DNA of 64,000 nt from Azonexaceae bacterium (lineage in GTDB: Bacteria > Pseudomonadota > Gammaproteobacteria > Burkholderiales > Rhodocyclaceae). The notes beneath the pieces were generated by a model that was not told the origin of the DNA, ran no database searches, and saw only the letters and a program-made list of their open reading frames with translations. The translations under genes and the position numbers were made by a program. Shown here in pieces: positions 26,441 to 36,297 of the stretch; positions within the stretch are counted from its first letter, which is position 1, and every line of letters begins with the position of its first letter. The stretch spans positions 1 through 64,000 of the forward strand of contig SSSZ01000005.1 in assembly GCA_009469675.1 (NCBI GenBank). Direction: 5' to 3'.

Positions 26441-28432
26441 ATGATCCCCGAACTCGGCCATTTCGCCCTCATCCTTGCCGTCATCGTCGCCGGGGTGCTC
26501 GGCACCCTGCCCCTGGTCGGCGCCCACCGCAACCGCCATGCCTGGGTCGCCGTCGCCCGGCCGGCCGCCCGCGCCATGGCGCTGCTCATCACCTTTTCCT
26601 TCGCCTGCCTGACTCAGGCCTTCGTCAGCAACGACTTCTCGGTGGTGTACGTCGCCCAGCATTCCAACTCGCTGCTGCCCATGGAATACCGGGTCGCCGC
26701 CGTCTGGGGCGGGCACGAGGGTTCGCTGCTGCTGTGGATGCTGATGCTTTCCTGGTGGGCGCTGGCGGTCACCACTTTTTCCCGCCAACTGCCGGAAACC
26801 ATGGTGGCCCGCGTGCTCGGTACCCTGGGGCTGGTGGCGGTGGGCTTCCTGCTCTTCATCCTCATCACCTCCAATCCGTTCGAACGCCTCCTGCCGGGCG
26901 CCGAGGAGGGCCGCGACCTCAACCCCCTCCTCCAGGATTTCGGTCTGGTCATCCATCCGCCGCTGCTCTACATGGGGTACGTCGGCTTCTCGGTGGCGTT
27001 CTCTTTCGCCATCGCCGCCCTGCTCTCCGGCCAGCTCGACGCCGCCTGGGCCCGCTGGTCGCGGCCGTGGACCCTGGCTGCCTGGATTTTTCTCACCCTG
27101 GGGATCGCCATGGGTTCGTGGTGGGCTTACTACGAACTCGGCTGGGGCGGTTGGTGGTTCTGGGATCCCGTGGAAAACGCCTCGTTCATGCCGTGGCTGG
27201 TGGGCACCGCCCTGGTGCACAGTCTGGCGGTCACGGAAAAACGGGGCAGTTTCAAGAACTGGACCGTACTCCTGGCGATTTCCGCCTTTTCCCTCTCGCT
27301 GCTCGGTACCTTCCTCGTCCGTTCCGGGGTCTTGACCTCGGTCCACGCCTTCGCCACCGACCCTCGGCGCGGCATTTTCATCCTCATCTTCCTGGCGGCG
27401 GTGATCGGCGGTTCCCTTGCGCTGTTCGCCTGGCGTGCTCCCAAGGTCGGTCTGGGCGGGCGTTTCGGCCTGGTCTCCCGGGAATCGATGCTGCTCACCA
27501 ACAATGTGCTGCTGGTGGTGGCCTGCGGCACGGTGCTCCTCGGCACCCTCTACCCGCTCATCATCGACGCCCTCAACCTGGGCAAGATTTCGGTGGGGCC
27601 GCCGTATTTCAACGCGGTTTTCATTCCGGTCATGGCGCCGGTGCTGTTTCTCATGGGGGTCGGACCCTTCGCCCGCTGGAAGGAGGCCTCGATTCCGGAA
27701 ATCGCCCGCACCGTCGGTTGGGCGCTCGGCGCGGCGGCGGTGGTTGCCGTCGTCCTGCCCTTCGTTTATGGCAGCTGGACGCCGCTGGTCGGACTCGGTC
27801 TGCTGCTGGCGCTTTGGATCGTCCTCACGGCGCTGCTCAATTTCGCCCAACGGGTGCACCACACCCGCGGCGGGATGTCATTCCTGGCGGCGGCCCGGCG
27901 TCAGCCGCGCCATTTCTTCGGCATGCATCTGGCGCACATCGGCATCGCTGTCTTTGTGGTCGGTGTCACCATGGTCGGTGGCTTCCAGGACGAAAAAGAC
28001 GTCAAGATGGAGCCGGGCGATACCGTTGGCGTCGCCGGCTATACCTTCCGCTTCAACGGCGTGCGCGGGGTCGAGGGGCCGAACTACACCGCGGCCCAGG
28101 GCGACGTCGACTTGTTCGTCGACGGCAAGCCGGTGCGCAAGATGAATCCCGAGAAGCGCACCTATCGTTCCTCGGCCATGCCCATGACCGAGGCCGCCAT
28201 CGACGCAGGATTCCTGCGCGACGTCTATGTCTCCCTCGGCGAACCCATCGACCGCGACCGTCCCGACGGCGCCTGGGCCATGCGGGTCTATTACAAGCCC
28301 TTCGTCGACTGGATCTGGGGCGGCTGCATCCTCATGGCCTGCGGCGGGCTGCTCGCCATGCTCGACCGGCGTTACCGCGTCAAGGCGCGTTCCTCAGAAA
28401 TCTCCACTTCCGCTGCAGTACAAAAGGCATGA
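26441..28432 (+). CDS. ccmF: CcmF, cytochrome c haem lyase
   Basis: This 663-aa protein is very hydrophobic, with many helices and the haem-handling motif WGGWWFWDPVENASFMPW near residue 235. Other landmarks are WGGHEGSLLLW and a large C-terminal periplasmic loop before the last helix. It attaches haem to CXXCH sites of apocytochromes with CcmH and CcmI. Length is normal for the family. It overlaps ccmG by 4 bp. Confidence 0.96.
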   Translation: MIPELGHFALILAVIVAGVLGTLPLVGAHRNRHAWVAVARPAARAMALLITFSFACLTQAFVSNDFSVVYVAQHSNSLLPMEYRVAAVWGGHEGSLLLWMLMLSWWALAVTTFSRQLPETMVARVLGTLGLVAVGFLLFILITSNPFERLLPGAEEGRDLNPLLQDFGLVIHPPLLYMGYVGFSVAFSFAIAALLSGQLDAAWARWSRPWTLAAWIFLTLGIAMGSWWAYYELGWGGWWFWDPVENASFMPWLVGTALVHSLAVTEKRGSFKNWTVLLAISAFSLSLLGTFLVRSGVLTSVHAFATDPRRGIFILIFLAAVIGGSLALFAWRAPKVGLGGRFGLVSRESMLLTNNVLLVVACGTVLLGTLYPLIIDALNLGKISVGPPYFNAVFIPVMAPVLFLMGVGPFARWKEASIPEIARTVGWALGAAAVVAVVLPFVYGSWTPLVGLGLLLALWIVLTALLNFAQRVHHTRGGMSFLAAARRQPRHFFGMHLAHIGIAVFVVGVTMVGGFQDEKDVKMEPGDTVGVAGYTFRFNGVRGVEGPNYTAAQGDVDLFVDGKPVRKMNPEKRTYRSSAMPMTEAAIDAGFLRDVYVSLGEPIDRDRPDGAWAMRVYYKPFVDWIWGGCILMACGGLLAMLDRRYRVKARSSEISTSAAVQKA

Positions 28433-29013
28433 ACAAATACTTCTGGATTCTGGGCGGCTTTGCCGCCCTTGTCGTGCTGCTTGCCGTCGGCCTCGGACTC
28501 AATCCCCGCGACGTTCCTTCGCCCCTCGTCGGCAAACCCGCCCCGGCCTTCACCCTGCCGGTGCTGGCGGCGCCCGACCGGAGCTTCGGCCCCAAGGACA
28601 TGCAGGGCAAGGTCTGGCTCCTCAACGTCTGGTCGTCGTGGTGCGTCTCCTGTCGGCAGGAGCATCCGGTGCTGGTGCAGTTTGCCAAGAACGCCAGCGT
28701 TCCCCTGGTCGGCCTCAACTACAAGGAAGTCCGGGGCGACGCCGAGTTCGACATGAGCAAGATTCCCGCCGCCGAGGAAAAGCGCCTCGCCATCGGTCGT
28801 GCCAACCAGTGGCTCGGCCAGCACGGCAACCCCTACACCCTGTCGGTCCTCGATCTCGACGGCCGGGTCGGCATCGACTACGGCGTCTACGGCGTCCCTG
28901 AAACCTACGTCATCGACAAGGCCGGAACCATCCGCATGAAGCACACCGGCCCCATCTCCCCCGATGTCCTGGCGGGGAAAATCCTGCCCCTGCTGGCGGA
29001 GTTGGCCAAGTGA
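28429..29013 (+). CDS. ccmG: CcmG/DsbE, thiol-disulphide reductase for cytochrome c
   Basis: The 194-aa protein has an N-terminal membrane anchor and a periplasmic thioredoxin fold with active site WCVSC in NVWSSWCVSCRQEHP. The cis-Pro loop is in YGVYGVPETYVID. It keeps apocytochrome cysteines reduced, with CcmH. 4-bp overlaps join it to ccmF and ccmH. Confidence 0.95.
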   Translation: MNKYFWILGGFAALVVLLAVGLGLNPRDVPSPLVGKPAPAFTLPVLAAPDRSFGPKDMQGKVWLLNVWSSWCVSCRQEHPVLVQFAKNASVPLVGLNYKEVRGDAEFDMSKIPAAEEKRLAIGRANQWLGQHGNPYTLSVLDLDGRVGIDYGVYGVPETYVIDKAGTIRMKHTGPISPDVLAGKILPLLAELAK

Positions 29014-29522
29014 TCTCCGCGCTCAAAGCCACGCCGCAGCGCCGGGGTGTCCTTGCCCTGTGGCTGCTCGCCGTCCTCTTCGCCTTCCTGCCGCTGCGCG
29101 TCGCCCTGGCTGCCGACACCGCTCCCCCGGCCGCCGACCCGGTGGCCGAAAAGCGCCTACTGAAGCTCTCCGAGGAACTGCGCTGCCTGGTCTGCCAGAA
29201 CCAGAACATTGCCGACTCCCACGCCGAACTGGCCGAAGACCTGCGCCGCGAAATCCGCGGCATGATCCAGGCCGGCAAGAGCGACAAAGAGATCATCGAC
29301 TTCATGGTGGCCCGCTACGGCGACTTCGTTCTCTATCGCCCGCCGGTCAAGGCCACGACCATCCTGCTCTGGGCTGGCCCCCTGCTGCTCATGGTGTTCG
29401 GCATGGTCGCCCTGATCCGCTATCTGCGCCAGCGCAACCTGCGGGTCGTCGACGATGCCCCGCTTTCCGACGCCGATGCCCAGCGCGCCGAAGCGCTCCT
29501 CAACGAAGCCAAGAATCCATGA
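29010..29522 (+). CDS. ccmH: CcmH, apocytochrome thiol oxidoreductase
   Basis: This 170-aa protein has a signal peptide (to about residue 34). The redox motif LRCLVCQNQNIADSHAELA lies in a periplasmic helical domain, and a C-terminal membrane helix follows. Start is a GTG that overlaps the ccmG stop. It works with CcmG on the CXXCH cysteines of apocytochromes. The separate ccmI gene next to it shows a split CcmH/CcmI arrangement. Confidence 0.94.
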   Translation: MISALKATPQRRGVLALWLLAVLFAFLPLRVALAADTAPPAADPVAEKRLLKLSEELRCLVCQNQNIADSHAELAEDLRREIRGMIQAGKSDKEIIDFMVARYGDFVLYRPPVKATTILLWAGPLLLMVFGMVALIRYLRQRNLRVVDDAPLSDADAQRAEALLNEAKNP

Positions 29523-30352
29523 CTCTTTTTGCCGTCTTTGCGACGCTGCTCGTCGTCGTCGTTGCCGCCTTCATCCTGCCGCCCCTGTGGCTGGGCCTCA
29601 AACCCGCCGTGGGCAACACCGACCGCCGGGCCGCCAATCTCGCCATCTTTCGCGATCAACTGGCCGAACTGGAGCGGGAGAAGCGCGAAGGAAGCCTGGC
29701 CGATACCGATTTCGAGCAAGCCAAGCGGGAATTGCACCATCGCCTCCTGGCCGAGGTCGAGTCCGCCGCCCCCGCCGAAGCCGGCCACCGCTCCAGCCGC
29801 CAGGCCGCTCTCGCCATCGTTCTTGCCTTGCCGGCACTGGCCGTCGCCGGCTACGCCCTGCTCGGCACCCCCAAGGCCCTCAATCCGGCGCTCACGGCCC
29901 CGCCGCCCAAGATGACCGCCGGGCAGATCGAAGCCATGGTCGCCAAGCTCGCCGAACGGCTCAAGGCCAACCCCGACGATCCCCCGGGCTGGCTCATGCT
30001 GGGCCGCTCCTACAAGGCCATGGGGCGCTACCCCGAGGCCGCCGAAGCCTACGGCAAGGCGGAAAAGCTGGTGGCCCAGGACGCCGGGCTTCTTGCCGAC
30101 TACGCCGAGGTGCTCGCCATGGGCAGCGAAACCGGTCTCCAGGGCAAGCCGCGCCAACTGGTGGACCAGGCCCTCAAGCTCGATGCCAACAATCCCCACG
30201 CCCTGCTCCTGGCCGGTGCTGCCGCCATGCAGGCGGGCAATCGCAAGGAAGCCGTGGTTTATTGGGAAAAGCTCCTGCCCATGGTCGAACCCGGGTCGGA
30301 AATCGAGACCATGCTCAAGACCAGCATCGATAAAATCAAGCAAGGAAAGTAG
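29519..30352 (+). CDS. ccmI: CcmI, TPR chaperone of cytochrome c maturation
   Basis: The 277-aa protein has two N-terminal membrane helices flanking a cytoplasmic leucine-zipper-like loop (LAIFRDQLAELEREKREGSL). Periplasmic TPR repeats follow (GWLMLGRSYKAMGRYPEAAEAYGKAEKL and on). It holds the C-termini of apocytochromes for CcmF. The ATG overlaps ccmH. Last gene of the maturation set; napF starts 6 bases later. Confidence 0.93.
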   Translation: MTLFAVFATLLVVVVAAFILPPLWLGLKPAVGNTDRRAANLAIFRDQLAELEREKREGSLADTDFEQAKRELHHRLLAEVESAAPAEAGHRSSRQAALAIVLALPALAVAGYALLGTPKALNPALTAPPPKMTAGQIEAMVAKLAERLKANPDDPPGWLMLGRSYKAMGRYPEAAEAYGKAEKLVAQDAGLLADYAEVLAMGSETGLQGKPRQLVDQALKLDANNPHALLLAGAAAMQAGNRKEAVVYWEKLLPMVEPGSEIETMLKTSIDKIKQGK

Positions 30353-30358
30353 GCGGCG

Positions 30359-30835
30359 GTGGTCGACGTCAGCCGTCGCGGCTTCCTGCGCGGGCGAAGC
30401 ACCCTTCCCCCGGCGCTGCGCCCCCCCTGGGCGGGGAGCGAGGCGGACTTCGCCGAGCGCTGCACGCGTTGTGGCGACTGCCTGCCGGCCTGCCCCCAGG
30501 CCATCCTGGCGGTGGGATCAGGCGGCTACCCGACGGTGGATTTCCGCCGCGGCGAATGCACGTTTTGCGGCGCCTGCGCCGAGGCCTGCCGGCCGGCGGC
30601 CCTCCTGCGCCAGCCCGATGTCCCGCCCTGGCGGTTGAAAGCGCAGATCGCTCCGACCTGCCTGCCGCGGCAGGGCGTCGAATGCCGCATCTGCGGCGAT
30701 TTCTGCGATGCCCGGGCGATTCGCTTTCCGCCCCGGGTCGGAGGCGCCGCCCTGGCCGAACTGGACCCGGACCGGTGTACCGGTTGCGGCGCCTGCGTTG
30801 CCCCCTGCCCGGTCGGCGCCATTTCGGTCGCTTGA
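30359..30835 (+). CDS. napF: NapF, iron-sulphur protein of nitrate reductase maturation
   Basis: This 158-aa protein has four [4Fe-4S] cysteine sets (CTRCGDCLPACP, CTFCGACAEACR, CRICGDFCD, CTGCGACVAPCP) after a basic N-terminus VSRRGFLRG. NapF assists cytoplasmic assembly of NapA. It begins at a GTG just after ccmI and has AAGGAAAG upstream, so it belongs to the ccm transcript and not to the nap operon it faces. The RRGFLRG stretch resembles a Tat motif, but NapF is normally cytoplasmic. Confidence 0.9.
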   Translation: MVDVSRRGFLRGRSTLPPALRPPWAGSEADFAERCTRCGDCLPACPQAILAVGSGGYPTVDFRRGECTFCGACAEACRPAALLRQPDVPPWRLKAQIAPTCLPRQGVECRICGDFCDARAIRFPPRVGGAALAELDPDRCTGCGACVAPCPVGAISVA

Positions 30836-30938
30836 TACCAAATCGCTTTCCATTCGAACCGCGCAGACGAGCCGAAGACCGTGCTGGAGCACGGCAAGGC
30901 AAAGTCGACACCCGATCGGTTTGAACGCGAACTGGTAT
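30835..30938. repeat. Inverted-repeat element with inner hairpin after napF
   Basis: ATACCA at 30835-30840 pairs with TGGTAT at 30933-30938. Further in, TTCGAACCG pairs imperfectly with CGGTTTGAA. At the centre CCGTGCT-GG-AGCACGG (30879-30894) is a perfect hairpin. The about 104-bp unit starts inside the napF stop codon and has no gene. It looks like a palindromic genomic repeat or a decayed MITE. Confidence 0.5.
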
Positions 30939-30977
30939 GAGCGCCGCGCCGGCGACGGCCCGCGTACCCGGAAGAAC

Positions 30978-31004
30978 AAAGGGAACCCCTCGGGTTCCCT
31001 TTTT
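30978..31004. terminator. Bidirectional intrinsic terminator between napF and napB
   Basis: AAAGGGAACCC-CTC-GGGTTCCCTTTTT is a perfect stem (GGGAACCC/GGGTTCCC, 30981-30999) flanked by A's on one side and T's on the other. It can therefore stop both the ccm-napF transcript and the converging nap transcript. Confidence 0.9.
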
Positions 31005-31036
31005 CGTTGGCCGCAGGACAGACCGGCGCGGCGGCG

Positions 31037-31534
31037 TCAGTTCTTCTTTTTGGCGGCCGTTTTGCCGGCCGGCTTGGCATCGGCGACGTCGCCCTTGAAG
31101 CTGTTGTCCACCAGCGGCGGCGCGTCGACCTGAGGGACATGGCACTGGACGCAGTTGTGCCGGCGGGCTGCGGCCTCTTCGAGTTTCTTGCCGTCGCGGT
31201 CGAGGAAGTGGCTGTCGCCGATCTTGGGGGCCTTTTTCTTTTTGTAGGTCTCGGCGCCGTGGCAGCTCAGGCACTGGTTCTCCTCCAGGCTAATCTCGTC
31301 GAAATTCTCGATAGCGTGGGGGATCACCGGCGGCTGATCCTTGAAGGTGCGGGCGATCTTCCGCTGCCCGCCGGGTTTGCCGCCGAGATATTCCTTGGCG
31401 TCGGGGGCCTGGTCCGGCGCCGCCACGTCGGCGCCGCGCATGGGCTTCAATTCCTGTGCCGACGCCGGGGTGGTCAGCGCCCAGCAGGCGGCGGTAGCCA
31501 GGATGGCGAATGTCGTCTTCAGCGTGTGTTTCAT
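31037..31534 (-). CDS. napB: NapB, dihaem cytochrome c of periplasmic nitrate reductase
   Basis: The 165-aa protein has a cleavable signal (ending TPASAQE) and two haem c sites, CLSCH and CVQCH. HAIENF and HNC positions supply further His ligands. A lysine-rich tail ends the protein (KPAGKTAAKKKN). It passes electrons to NapA. AGGAGGAG lies before its ATG. It depends on the ccm genes just across the terminator for haem attachment. Confidence 0.95.
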   Translation of the reverse strand: MKHTLKTTFAILATAACWALTTPASAQELKPMRGADVAAPDQAPDAKEYLGGKPGGQRKIARTFKDQPPVIPHAIENFDEISLEENQCLSCHGAETYKKKKAPKIGDSHFLDRDGKKLEEAAARRHNCVQCHVPQVDAPPLVDNSFKGDVADAKPAGKTAAKKKN

Positions 31535-31566
31535 GATGGGCGCTCCTCCTCTAGAACTCGAAATCA

Positions 31567-32463
31567 TCACTTGTTGCCGGGGGCCGCCGCCCGGGCATCG
31601 GGGGGCAGTTCCGGCAGCGGGTTGTTGAACCGCAGATCGAAGCGGAAAACGTCTTTGCCACAGACGTCGACGCAACGGCCGCAGTTGGTGCAGTTGGCGG
31701 CCAGGATGACCGGCCCCAATCCTTTATCCGCCCCTTTCAGCGCGGGCCGGATGACCTGCGGTTCGGGACAGACTTCAAAACAGTCCATGCAATCGTTACA
31801 GGCGGCACGCCGGGGTGCCGCCACCCGGAGCGGACTCCAGCGGCCGAGCAGGCTGTAGGCCGCGCCGACCGGGCAGAGATGGCCGCACCAGCCGCGGCTC
31901 ATGACGAAGAGGTCGAAGAGGAAGACCGCCAGGACGATCGTCCAGGCCGTCCCCAGGCCGAAGATGAGGCCCCGGTGGAGCATGGAAACGGGGTTGATGA
32001 GTTCCCACAGGACCACCCCGGTGAGGGCCGACCCGACCAGGGTCATGGCCAGTATCCAGTAGCGCGTCCGGCGGGCGATGTGGATGCTGCCCTTGATGCC
32101 GAGTTTCTGGCGCAGCCGGGCCGCGGCGTCGGTGACCAGGTTGACCGGGCAGACCCAACTGCAATAGGCGCGCCCGCCCACCAGGAAATAGAAGGCGACG
32201 ACGAGGCCCAGGCCGATCCATCCCAGTTTTTCCGGGAGATGGCCGGTGGCCAGCGACTGCAGCACGACGTAGGGGTCGGTCAGGGGAAGGAAACCCAGGG
32301 TGTAGCTGTAGCTCAGATTGCCCTTGACGACCCAGATTCCGGTCAGGGGGCCGAGGAGAAACAGGCCGAGGATGCCCAATTGCGACGAGCGGCGCAGCAG
32401 CAGCCATTTGTGGGCGGCCAGCCAGCCTTTTTCGCCAACGGCGTCGGCGCCGACGGGCTTCAT
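31567..32463 (-). CDS. napH: NapH, membrane quinol dehydrogenase subunit
   Basis: This 298-aa protein has four membrane helices, cytoplasmic-type CxxxCP motifs ([18 protein letters not shown]) and two C-terminal ferredoxin sites ([23 protein letters not shown]). With NapG it oxidises quinol and feeds NapB/NapA. As no napC is in the operon, NapGH is the likely sole electron entry. The ATG overlaps the napG stop and has GGGAGGAGG before it. Confidence 0.94.
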   Translation of the reverse strand: MKPVGADAVGEKGWLAAHKWLLLRRSSQLGILGLFLLGPLTGIWVVKGNLSYSYTLGFLPLTDPYVVLQSLATGHLPEKLGWIGLGLVVAFYFLVGGRAYCSWVCPVNLVTDAAARLRQKLGIKGSIHIARRTRYWILAMTLVGSALTGVVLWELINPVSMLHRGLIFGLGTAWTIVLAVFLFDLFVMSRGWCGHLCPVGAAYSLLGRWSPLRVAAPRRAACNDCMDCFEVCPEPQVIRPALKGADKGLGPVILAANCTNCGRCVDVCGKDVFRFDLRFNNPLPELPPDARAAAPGNK

Positions 32464-33362
32464 CGTCCTCCTCCCAGGCCGGGGGGAGTGCTGGGCACAG
32501 GGCCGGCCACGCTGCCTGGCATGCCGGGGGGGGGCGCCGGAACCGGCAGCGCCGTGGCGCCCGGATCGTGGTGCCCGGGAAGGGTGACGCCCTCGGGTAG
32601 GCGATCCGGCAGATCGACGATGTTTTTTTCGTCGAGCAGCGAATGGCCCGCTTTTTTCTGTTCTTCCCAACCCAGGCGATAGTGTTCGCCGAGCTTGCCC
32701 TTGGCCAGCTTGACCGGGTAGACCTTGATCGCCGCCTCCTCCAGGACGCAGGATTTTTCGCACTTGCCGCAGCCGGTGCAGTGGTCCGAATGAACCGTCG
32801 GCAGAAAAAGGGCGTGGCGGCCGGTGCGGGTGTTGGGCAGGAGTTCGAGGGTGATCGCCTTGTCGATCACCGGGCAGACGCGGTAGCAGACATCGCAGCG
32901 CAGCCCGAGGAAGTTGAGGCAGGTCTCGTGGTCGATGAGGGCGGCGAGACCCATGCGGGCCTTGTTGATGTCGGTCAGGCCGTGGTCGAGGGCACCGGTC
33001 GGGCAAGCCTTGACGCAGGGGATATCGTCGCACATCTCGCAGGGTCCGGTGCGCGCCGTGAAATACGGCGTCCCGGTCGCTACCGGCGTTTCCGGCCGGG
33101 CCAGCTCAAGGATGCCGTAGGGGCAGTCGCGGACACACAGGCCGCAGCGGATGCAGGCTCCGAGAAAGTCTTTTTCCGCCCGGGCGCCGGGAGGGCGCAG
33201 GGCCAATGGCGGCAGGGCCTTGGCCTGCTTGGCGTAGAGTCCAAGGCCCAGGCCGAGCATGCCGACGCCGCACGCCATCTTGGCGGCATCGAAAAAAAAC
33301 TGCCGGCGCGCCGCAGCCTTGGGGGCCGCGGCCGACGGAGGGGTGGGGGAAGTCTTGGCCAT
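32460..33362 (-). CDS. napG: NapG, periplasmic ferredoxin-type subunit
   Basis: This 300-aa protein starts with a Tat-like leader ([17 protein letters not shown]) and carries four [4Fe-4S] motifs: [35 protein letters not shown] and [11 protein letters not shown]. It couples to NapH. The C-terminus has an unusual proline/glycine-rich extension ([18 protein letters not shown]), longer than in enteric NapG. It follows napA after 81 bp containing a strong hairpin. Confidence 0.93.
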   Translation of the reverse strand: MAKTSPTPPSAAAPKAAARRQFFFDAAKMACGVGMLGLGLGLYAKQAKALPPLALRPPGARAEKDFLGACIRCGLCVRDCPYGILELARPETPVATGTPYFTARTGPCEMCDDIPCVKACPTGALDHGLTDINKARMGLAALIDHETCLNFLGLRCDVCYRVCPVIDKAITLELLPNTRTGRHALFLPTVHSDHCTGCGKCEKSCVLEEAAIKVYPVKLAKGKLGEHYRLGWEEQKKAGHSLLDEKNIVDLPDRLPEGVTLPGHHDPGATALPVPAPPPGMPGSVAGPVPSTPPGLGGGR

Positions 33363-33376
33363 AGCGGTCAGCCGGC

Positions 33377-33398
33377 GGGTGGGGCTGTCGCCCCACCC
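33377..33398 (-). promoter_or_regulatory. Intercistronic hairpin between napA and napG
   Basis: GGGTGGGGC-TGTC-GCCCCACCC is a perfect 9-bp stem with a 4-base loop and no T-run. It lies in the only sizeable gap of the nap operon. Such a hairpin could protect the upstream napDA message or partly reduce read-through, setting subunit ratios. Confidence 0.55.
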
Positions 33399-33443
33399 TT
33401 ATCACGGCACTCCCTGATTGCCTTATTCCTTGCTCTCCCGGCC

Positions 33444-35996
33444 TCAGGCCTTGACCACCTTGCAGGCGCACTTCTTGAAATCGGTCTCTTTCGAGATCGG
33501 GCAAGTGGCGTCCAGGGTCAGCTTGTTGACCAGGCGGTGCTCGTCGAAGAAGGGGATGAACACCAGGCCGGCCGGCGGCTTGTTGCGTCCTTTGGTTTCG
33601 ACCCGCAACTGGATTTCGCCGCGGCGGGTCGAAACCTTGACCACGTCGTTGCGCTGCAGGCTGCGTTTCTTGGCGTCTTCCGGGTGCATGTAGACGACGG
33701 CGTCGGGCATCGACTTGTAGAGTTCGGGCACGCGGCGGGTCATCGAACCGGTATGCCAGTGCTCGAGCACGCGGCCGGTACATAACCAGAGGTCGAAATC
33801 CTTGTCCGGCATTTCGGCGGCGGGCTGGTAGGGCAGCGCATAGACGATGGCCTTGCCGTCCGGGTAGCCGTAGAAGCGCACGTTTTCGCCCTTGGGCACG
33901 TAGGGGTCGTAGCCTTCGCGGAAGCGCCACAGGGTTTCCTTGCCGTCCACCACCGGCCAGCGCAGGCCGCGGGCCTTGTGATAGACGTCGAAGGGCGCCA
34001 GGTCGTGGGCCTTGCCCCGGCCGAAGCTGGCGTATTCCTCGAACAACCCCTTCTGCAGGTAAAAGCCGACTTCCTTGGACTCGTCGTTCATGTAGTCCTT
34101 GATGCCGTGCTCGTTGACCTTCTTGACGTCGTCCAGGCCCCACTTGGTGGTGTCCTTGTTGGCGTAGAGCACGTCGTAGAGGGTCTTGCCCTTGTATTCC
34201 GGCATCTTGTCGAGCAGTTCGGCCGGCCAGACTTCTTCCGTCTTGAAGCGCTTGGCGAACTCGACGTATTGCCAGAGGTCGGACTTGCATTCGCCCGGAG
34301 CCTTGACCTGCTGCCGCCAGAACTGGCCGCGGCGCTCGGCGTTGCCGTAGGCGCCTTCCTTCTCCATCCACATGGCGGAGGGCAGGATGAGGTCGGCGGA
34401 CATGGCAGAAACCGTCGGATAGACGTCGGAATGGACGACGAAGGCCTTGGGATTGCGCCACCCCGGGTAGATTTCGTCATTGACGTTGGGCCCGGCCTGC
34501 ATGTTGTTGGTGGTGGTGGACCAGAAGAATCCCACCTTGCCGTCCTTCAGGGCCCGGGACTGGGCGACGGCATGGAGGCCGATCCAGTCGGGGAGGGTGC
34601 CGGCGGGAAGCTTCCAGAGTTTTTCCGACAGTTCGCGGTGCTTGGGATTCATCACCACCATGTCGGCCGGCAGGCGGTGGGCGAAGGTGCCCACCTCGCG
34701 GGCGGTGCCGCAGGCCGAGGGCTGGCCGGTCAGGGAGAAGGGGCCGTTGCCCGGTTCGGAAATCTTGCCCACCAGAAGGTGGATGTTGTAGATCATGTTG
34801 TTCACCCAGGTGCCCCGGGTGTGCTGGTTGAAGCCCATGGTCCAGTAGGAGCAGACCTTGGTCTTCGGATCGGCGTAGGTCTTGGCCAGGGCTTCGAGCT
34901 TGTCCTTGGGCACGCCGGAAATCTCGTGGGCCTTGTCGAGGGTGTATTCGGCGACGAAGGCCTTGAATTCGTCGAAACTCATCGGGCTCGAGTTGTTCGG
35001 GTTGCCCTTGGGCTTGCCGTCCTCGCCGGGGTAGCCGTTGTTCATGGCGACCTTTTCCAGCGGATGGTTCGGTCTGAGACCGTAACCGATGTCGGTGACG
35101 CCGCGGGCGAACTTGACGTGCTTGTCGACGAAGGCCTGGTTTACCGCGCCGCTCTGGATGATGTGATTACAGATGTAATTCATGATCGCCAGGTCGGACT
35201 GCGGGTTGAAGATCAGTTCGGCGTCGGCCAGTTCGCAGGAACGGTGGGTGAAGGTGGATAGAACGTGGATCTTGACGTGCTTGGCGGTGAGGCGGCGGTC
35301 GGTGATGCGCGACCACAGGATGGGGTGCATCTCGGCCATGTTGGAACCCCAGAGCACGAAGGCGTCGGCGTGTTCCATGTCGTCGTAGCAGCCCATCGGC
35401 TCGTCGATGCCGAAGGTCCGCATGAAGCCGGCGACGGCCGAGGCCATGCAGTGGCGGGCGTTGGGGTCGATGTTGTTGGAACGGAAGCCGGCCTTGAACA
35501 GCTTGGCGGCGGCGTAGCCTTCCCAGATGGTCCATTGGCCCGAACCGAACATGCAGACGTTCCGCGGGCCGCCTTCTTTCAAAGCCGCCTTGCACTTCTC
35601 TTCCATGATGTCGAAGGCCTGCTTCCAGGAGATCGGCTTGAAGTCGCCGTTCTTGTCGAATTTGCCGTCCTTCATGCGGAGCAGGGGTTGGGTCAGGCGG
35701 TCCTTGCCGTACATGATCTTGGAAAGGAAGTAGCCCTTGATGCAGTTGAGGCCGCGATTGACCGGCGCATCGGGGTCGCCCTGGGTGGCGACGACCCGGC
35801 CGTCCTTGACACCCACCAGCACGCCGCAGCCGGTGCCGCAGTAGCGGCAGACGCCCTTGTCCCAGTGCACGCCGTCGTCCTTGCCCTTTGGCTGGGCGAG
35901 GGCGGCGGCCGGCAGGCTGACGCCCGCGACGGTCGCCGCTGCGGCTACCGCGTTGCTTTTGATGAAATCACGCCGGGTCAGTTTCATTTCGATCAT
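33444..35996 (-). CDS. napA: NapA, catalytic molybdoprotein of periplasmic nitrate reductase
   Basis: The 850-aa protein has a twin-arginine signal ([19 protein letters not shown]), a [4Fe-4S] site ([13 protein letters not shown] and NCIKGYF) and the Mo-ligand Cys in [12 protein letters not shown]. It reduces nitrate to nitrite using bis-MGD. The start at 35996 is favoured by GAGG upstream; an ATG at 35987 (MKLTRRDF) is equally usual for the family. It lies 1 base after napD, whose product protects its Tat signal. Confidence 0.97.
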   Translation of the reverse strand: MIEMKLTRRDFIKSNAVAAAATVAGVSLPAAALAQPKGKDDGVHWDKGVCRYCGTGCGVLVGVKDGRVVATQGDPDAPVNRGLNCIKGYFLSKIMYGKDRLTQPLLRMKDGKFDKNGDFKPISWKQAFDIMEEKCKAALKEGGPRNVCMFGSGQWTIWEGYAAAKLFKAGFRSNNIDPNARHCMASAVAGFMRTFGIDEPMGCYDDMEHADAFVLWGSNMAEMHPILWSRITDRRLTAKHVKIHVLSTFTHRSCELADAELIFNPQSDLAIMNYICNHIIQSGAVNQAFVDKHVKFARGVTDIGYGLRPNHPLEKVAMNNGYPGEDGKPKGNPNNSSPMSFDEFKAFVAEYTLDKAHEISGVPKDKLEALAKTYADPKTKVCSYWTMGFNQHTRGTWVNNMIYNIHLLVGKISEPGNGPFSLTGQPSACGTAREVGTFAHRLPADMVVMNPKHRELSEKLWKLPAGTLPDWIGLHAVAQSRALKDGKVGFFWSTTTNNMQAGPNVNDEIYPGWRNPKAFVVHSDVYPTVSAMSADLILPSAMWMEKEGAYGNAERRGQFWRQQVKAPGECKSDLWQYVEFAKRFKTEEVWPAELLDKMPEYKGKTLYDVLYANKDTTKWGLDDVKKVNEHGIKDYMNDESKEVGFYLQKGLFEEYASFGRGKAHDLAPFDVYHKARGLRWPVVDGKETLWRFREGYDPYVPKGENVRFYGYPDGKAIVYALPYQPAAEMPDKDFDLWLCTGRVLEHWHTGSMTRRVPELYKSMPDAVVYMHPEDAKKRSLQRNDVVKVSTRRGEIQLRVETKGRNKPPAGLVFIPFFDEHRLVNKLTLDATCPISKETDFKKCACKVVKA

Positions 35997-35997
35997 C

Positions 35998-36270
35998 TCA
36001 GGCCTCCTCGTCTGGATCGGTTTCATACTGGTGATACACCATGGCTGCCGAGAGGACTCCCGGCAGTTGGCGGATCGTTTCGAATGTCTGTACCGTGGTT
36101 TCGTCGGAATCGGCTTCGATGGTGACGACCATCCTGCCGTCGTCGGCCACGGCATGCACCTCCACGCCGGACAGAATTTCGAGCTCGTTCTTCACGGCTG
36201 CCGACTGGCTGGGGTGCGCCCCCACAATCAGGCTCGAAATATTGACCGCTTCGCTTCTTAGTCCGCTCAT
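35998..36270 (-). CDS. napD: NapD, Tat-signal chaperone for NapA
   Basis: This 90-aa protein has the NapD pattern ([21 protein letters not shown], then [18 protein letters not shown]). It binds the NapA signal until the cofactor is inserted. First gene of the nap operon. Upstream lie two FNR-like sites and candidate -10 elements; no napE or napC is found. Confidence 0.92.
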   Translation of the reverse strand: MSGLRSEAVNISSLIVGAHPSQSAAVKNELEILSGVEVHAVADDGRMVVTIEADSDETTVQTFETIRQLPGVLSAAMVYHQYETDPDEEA

Positions 36271-36297
36271 AGACCACCGTCAGTTTTGGGTCAGCAG

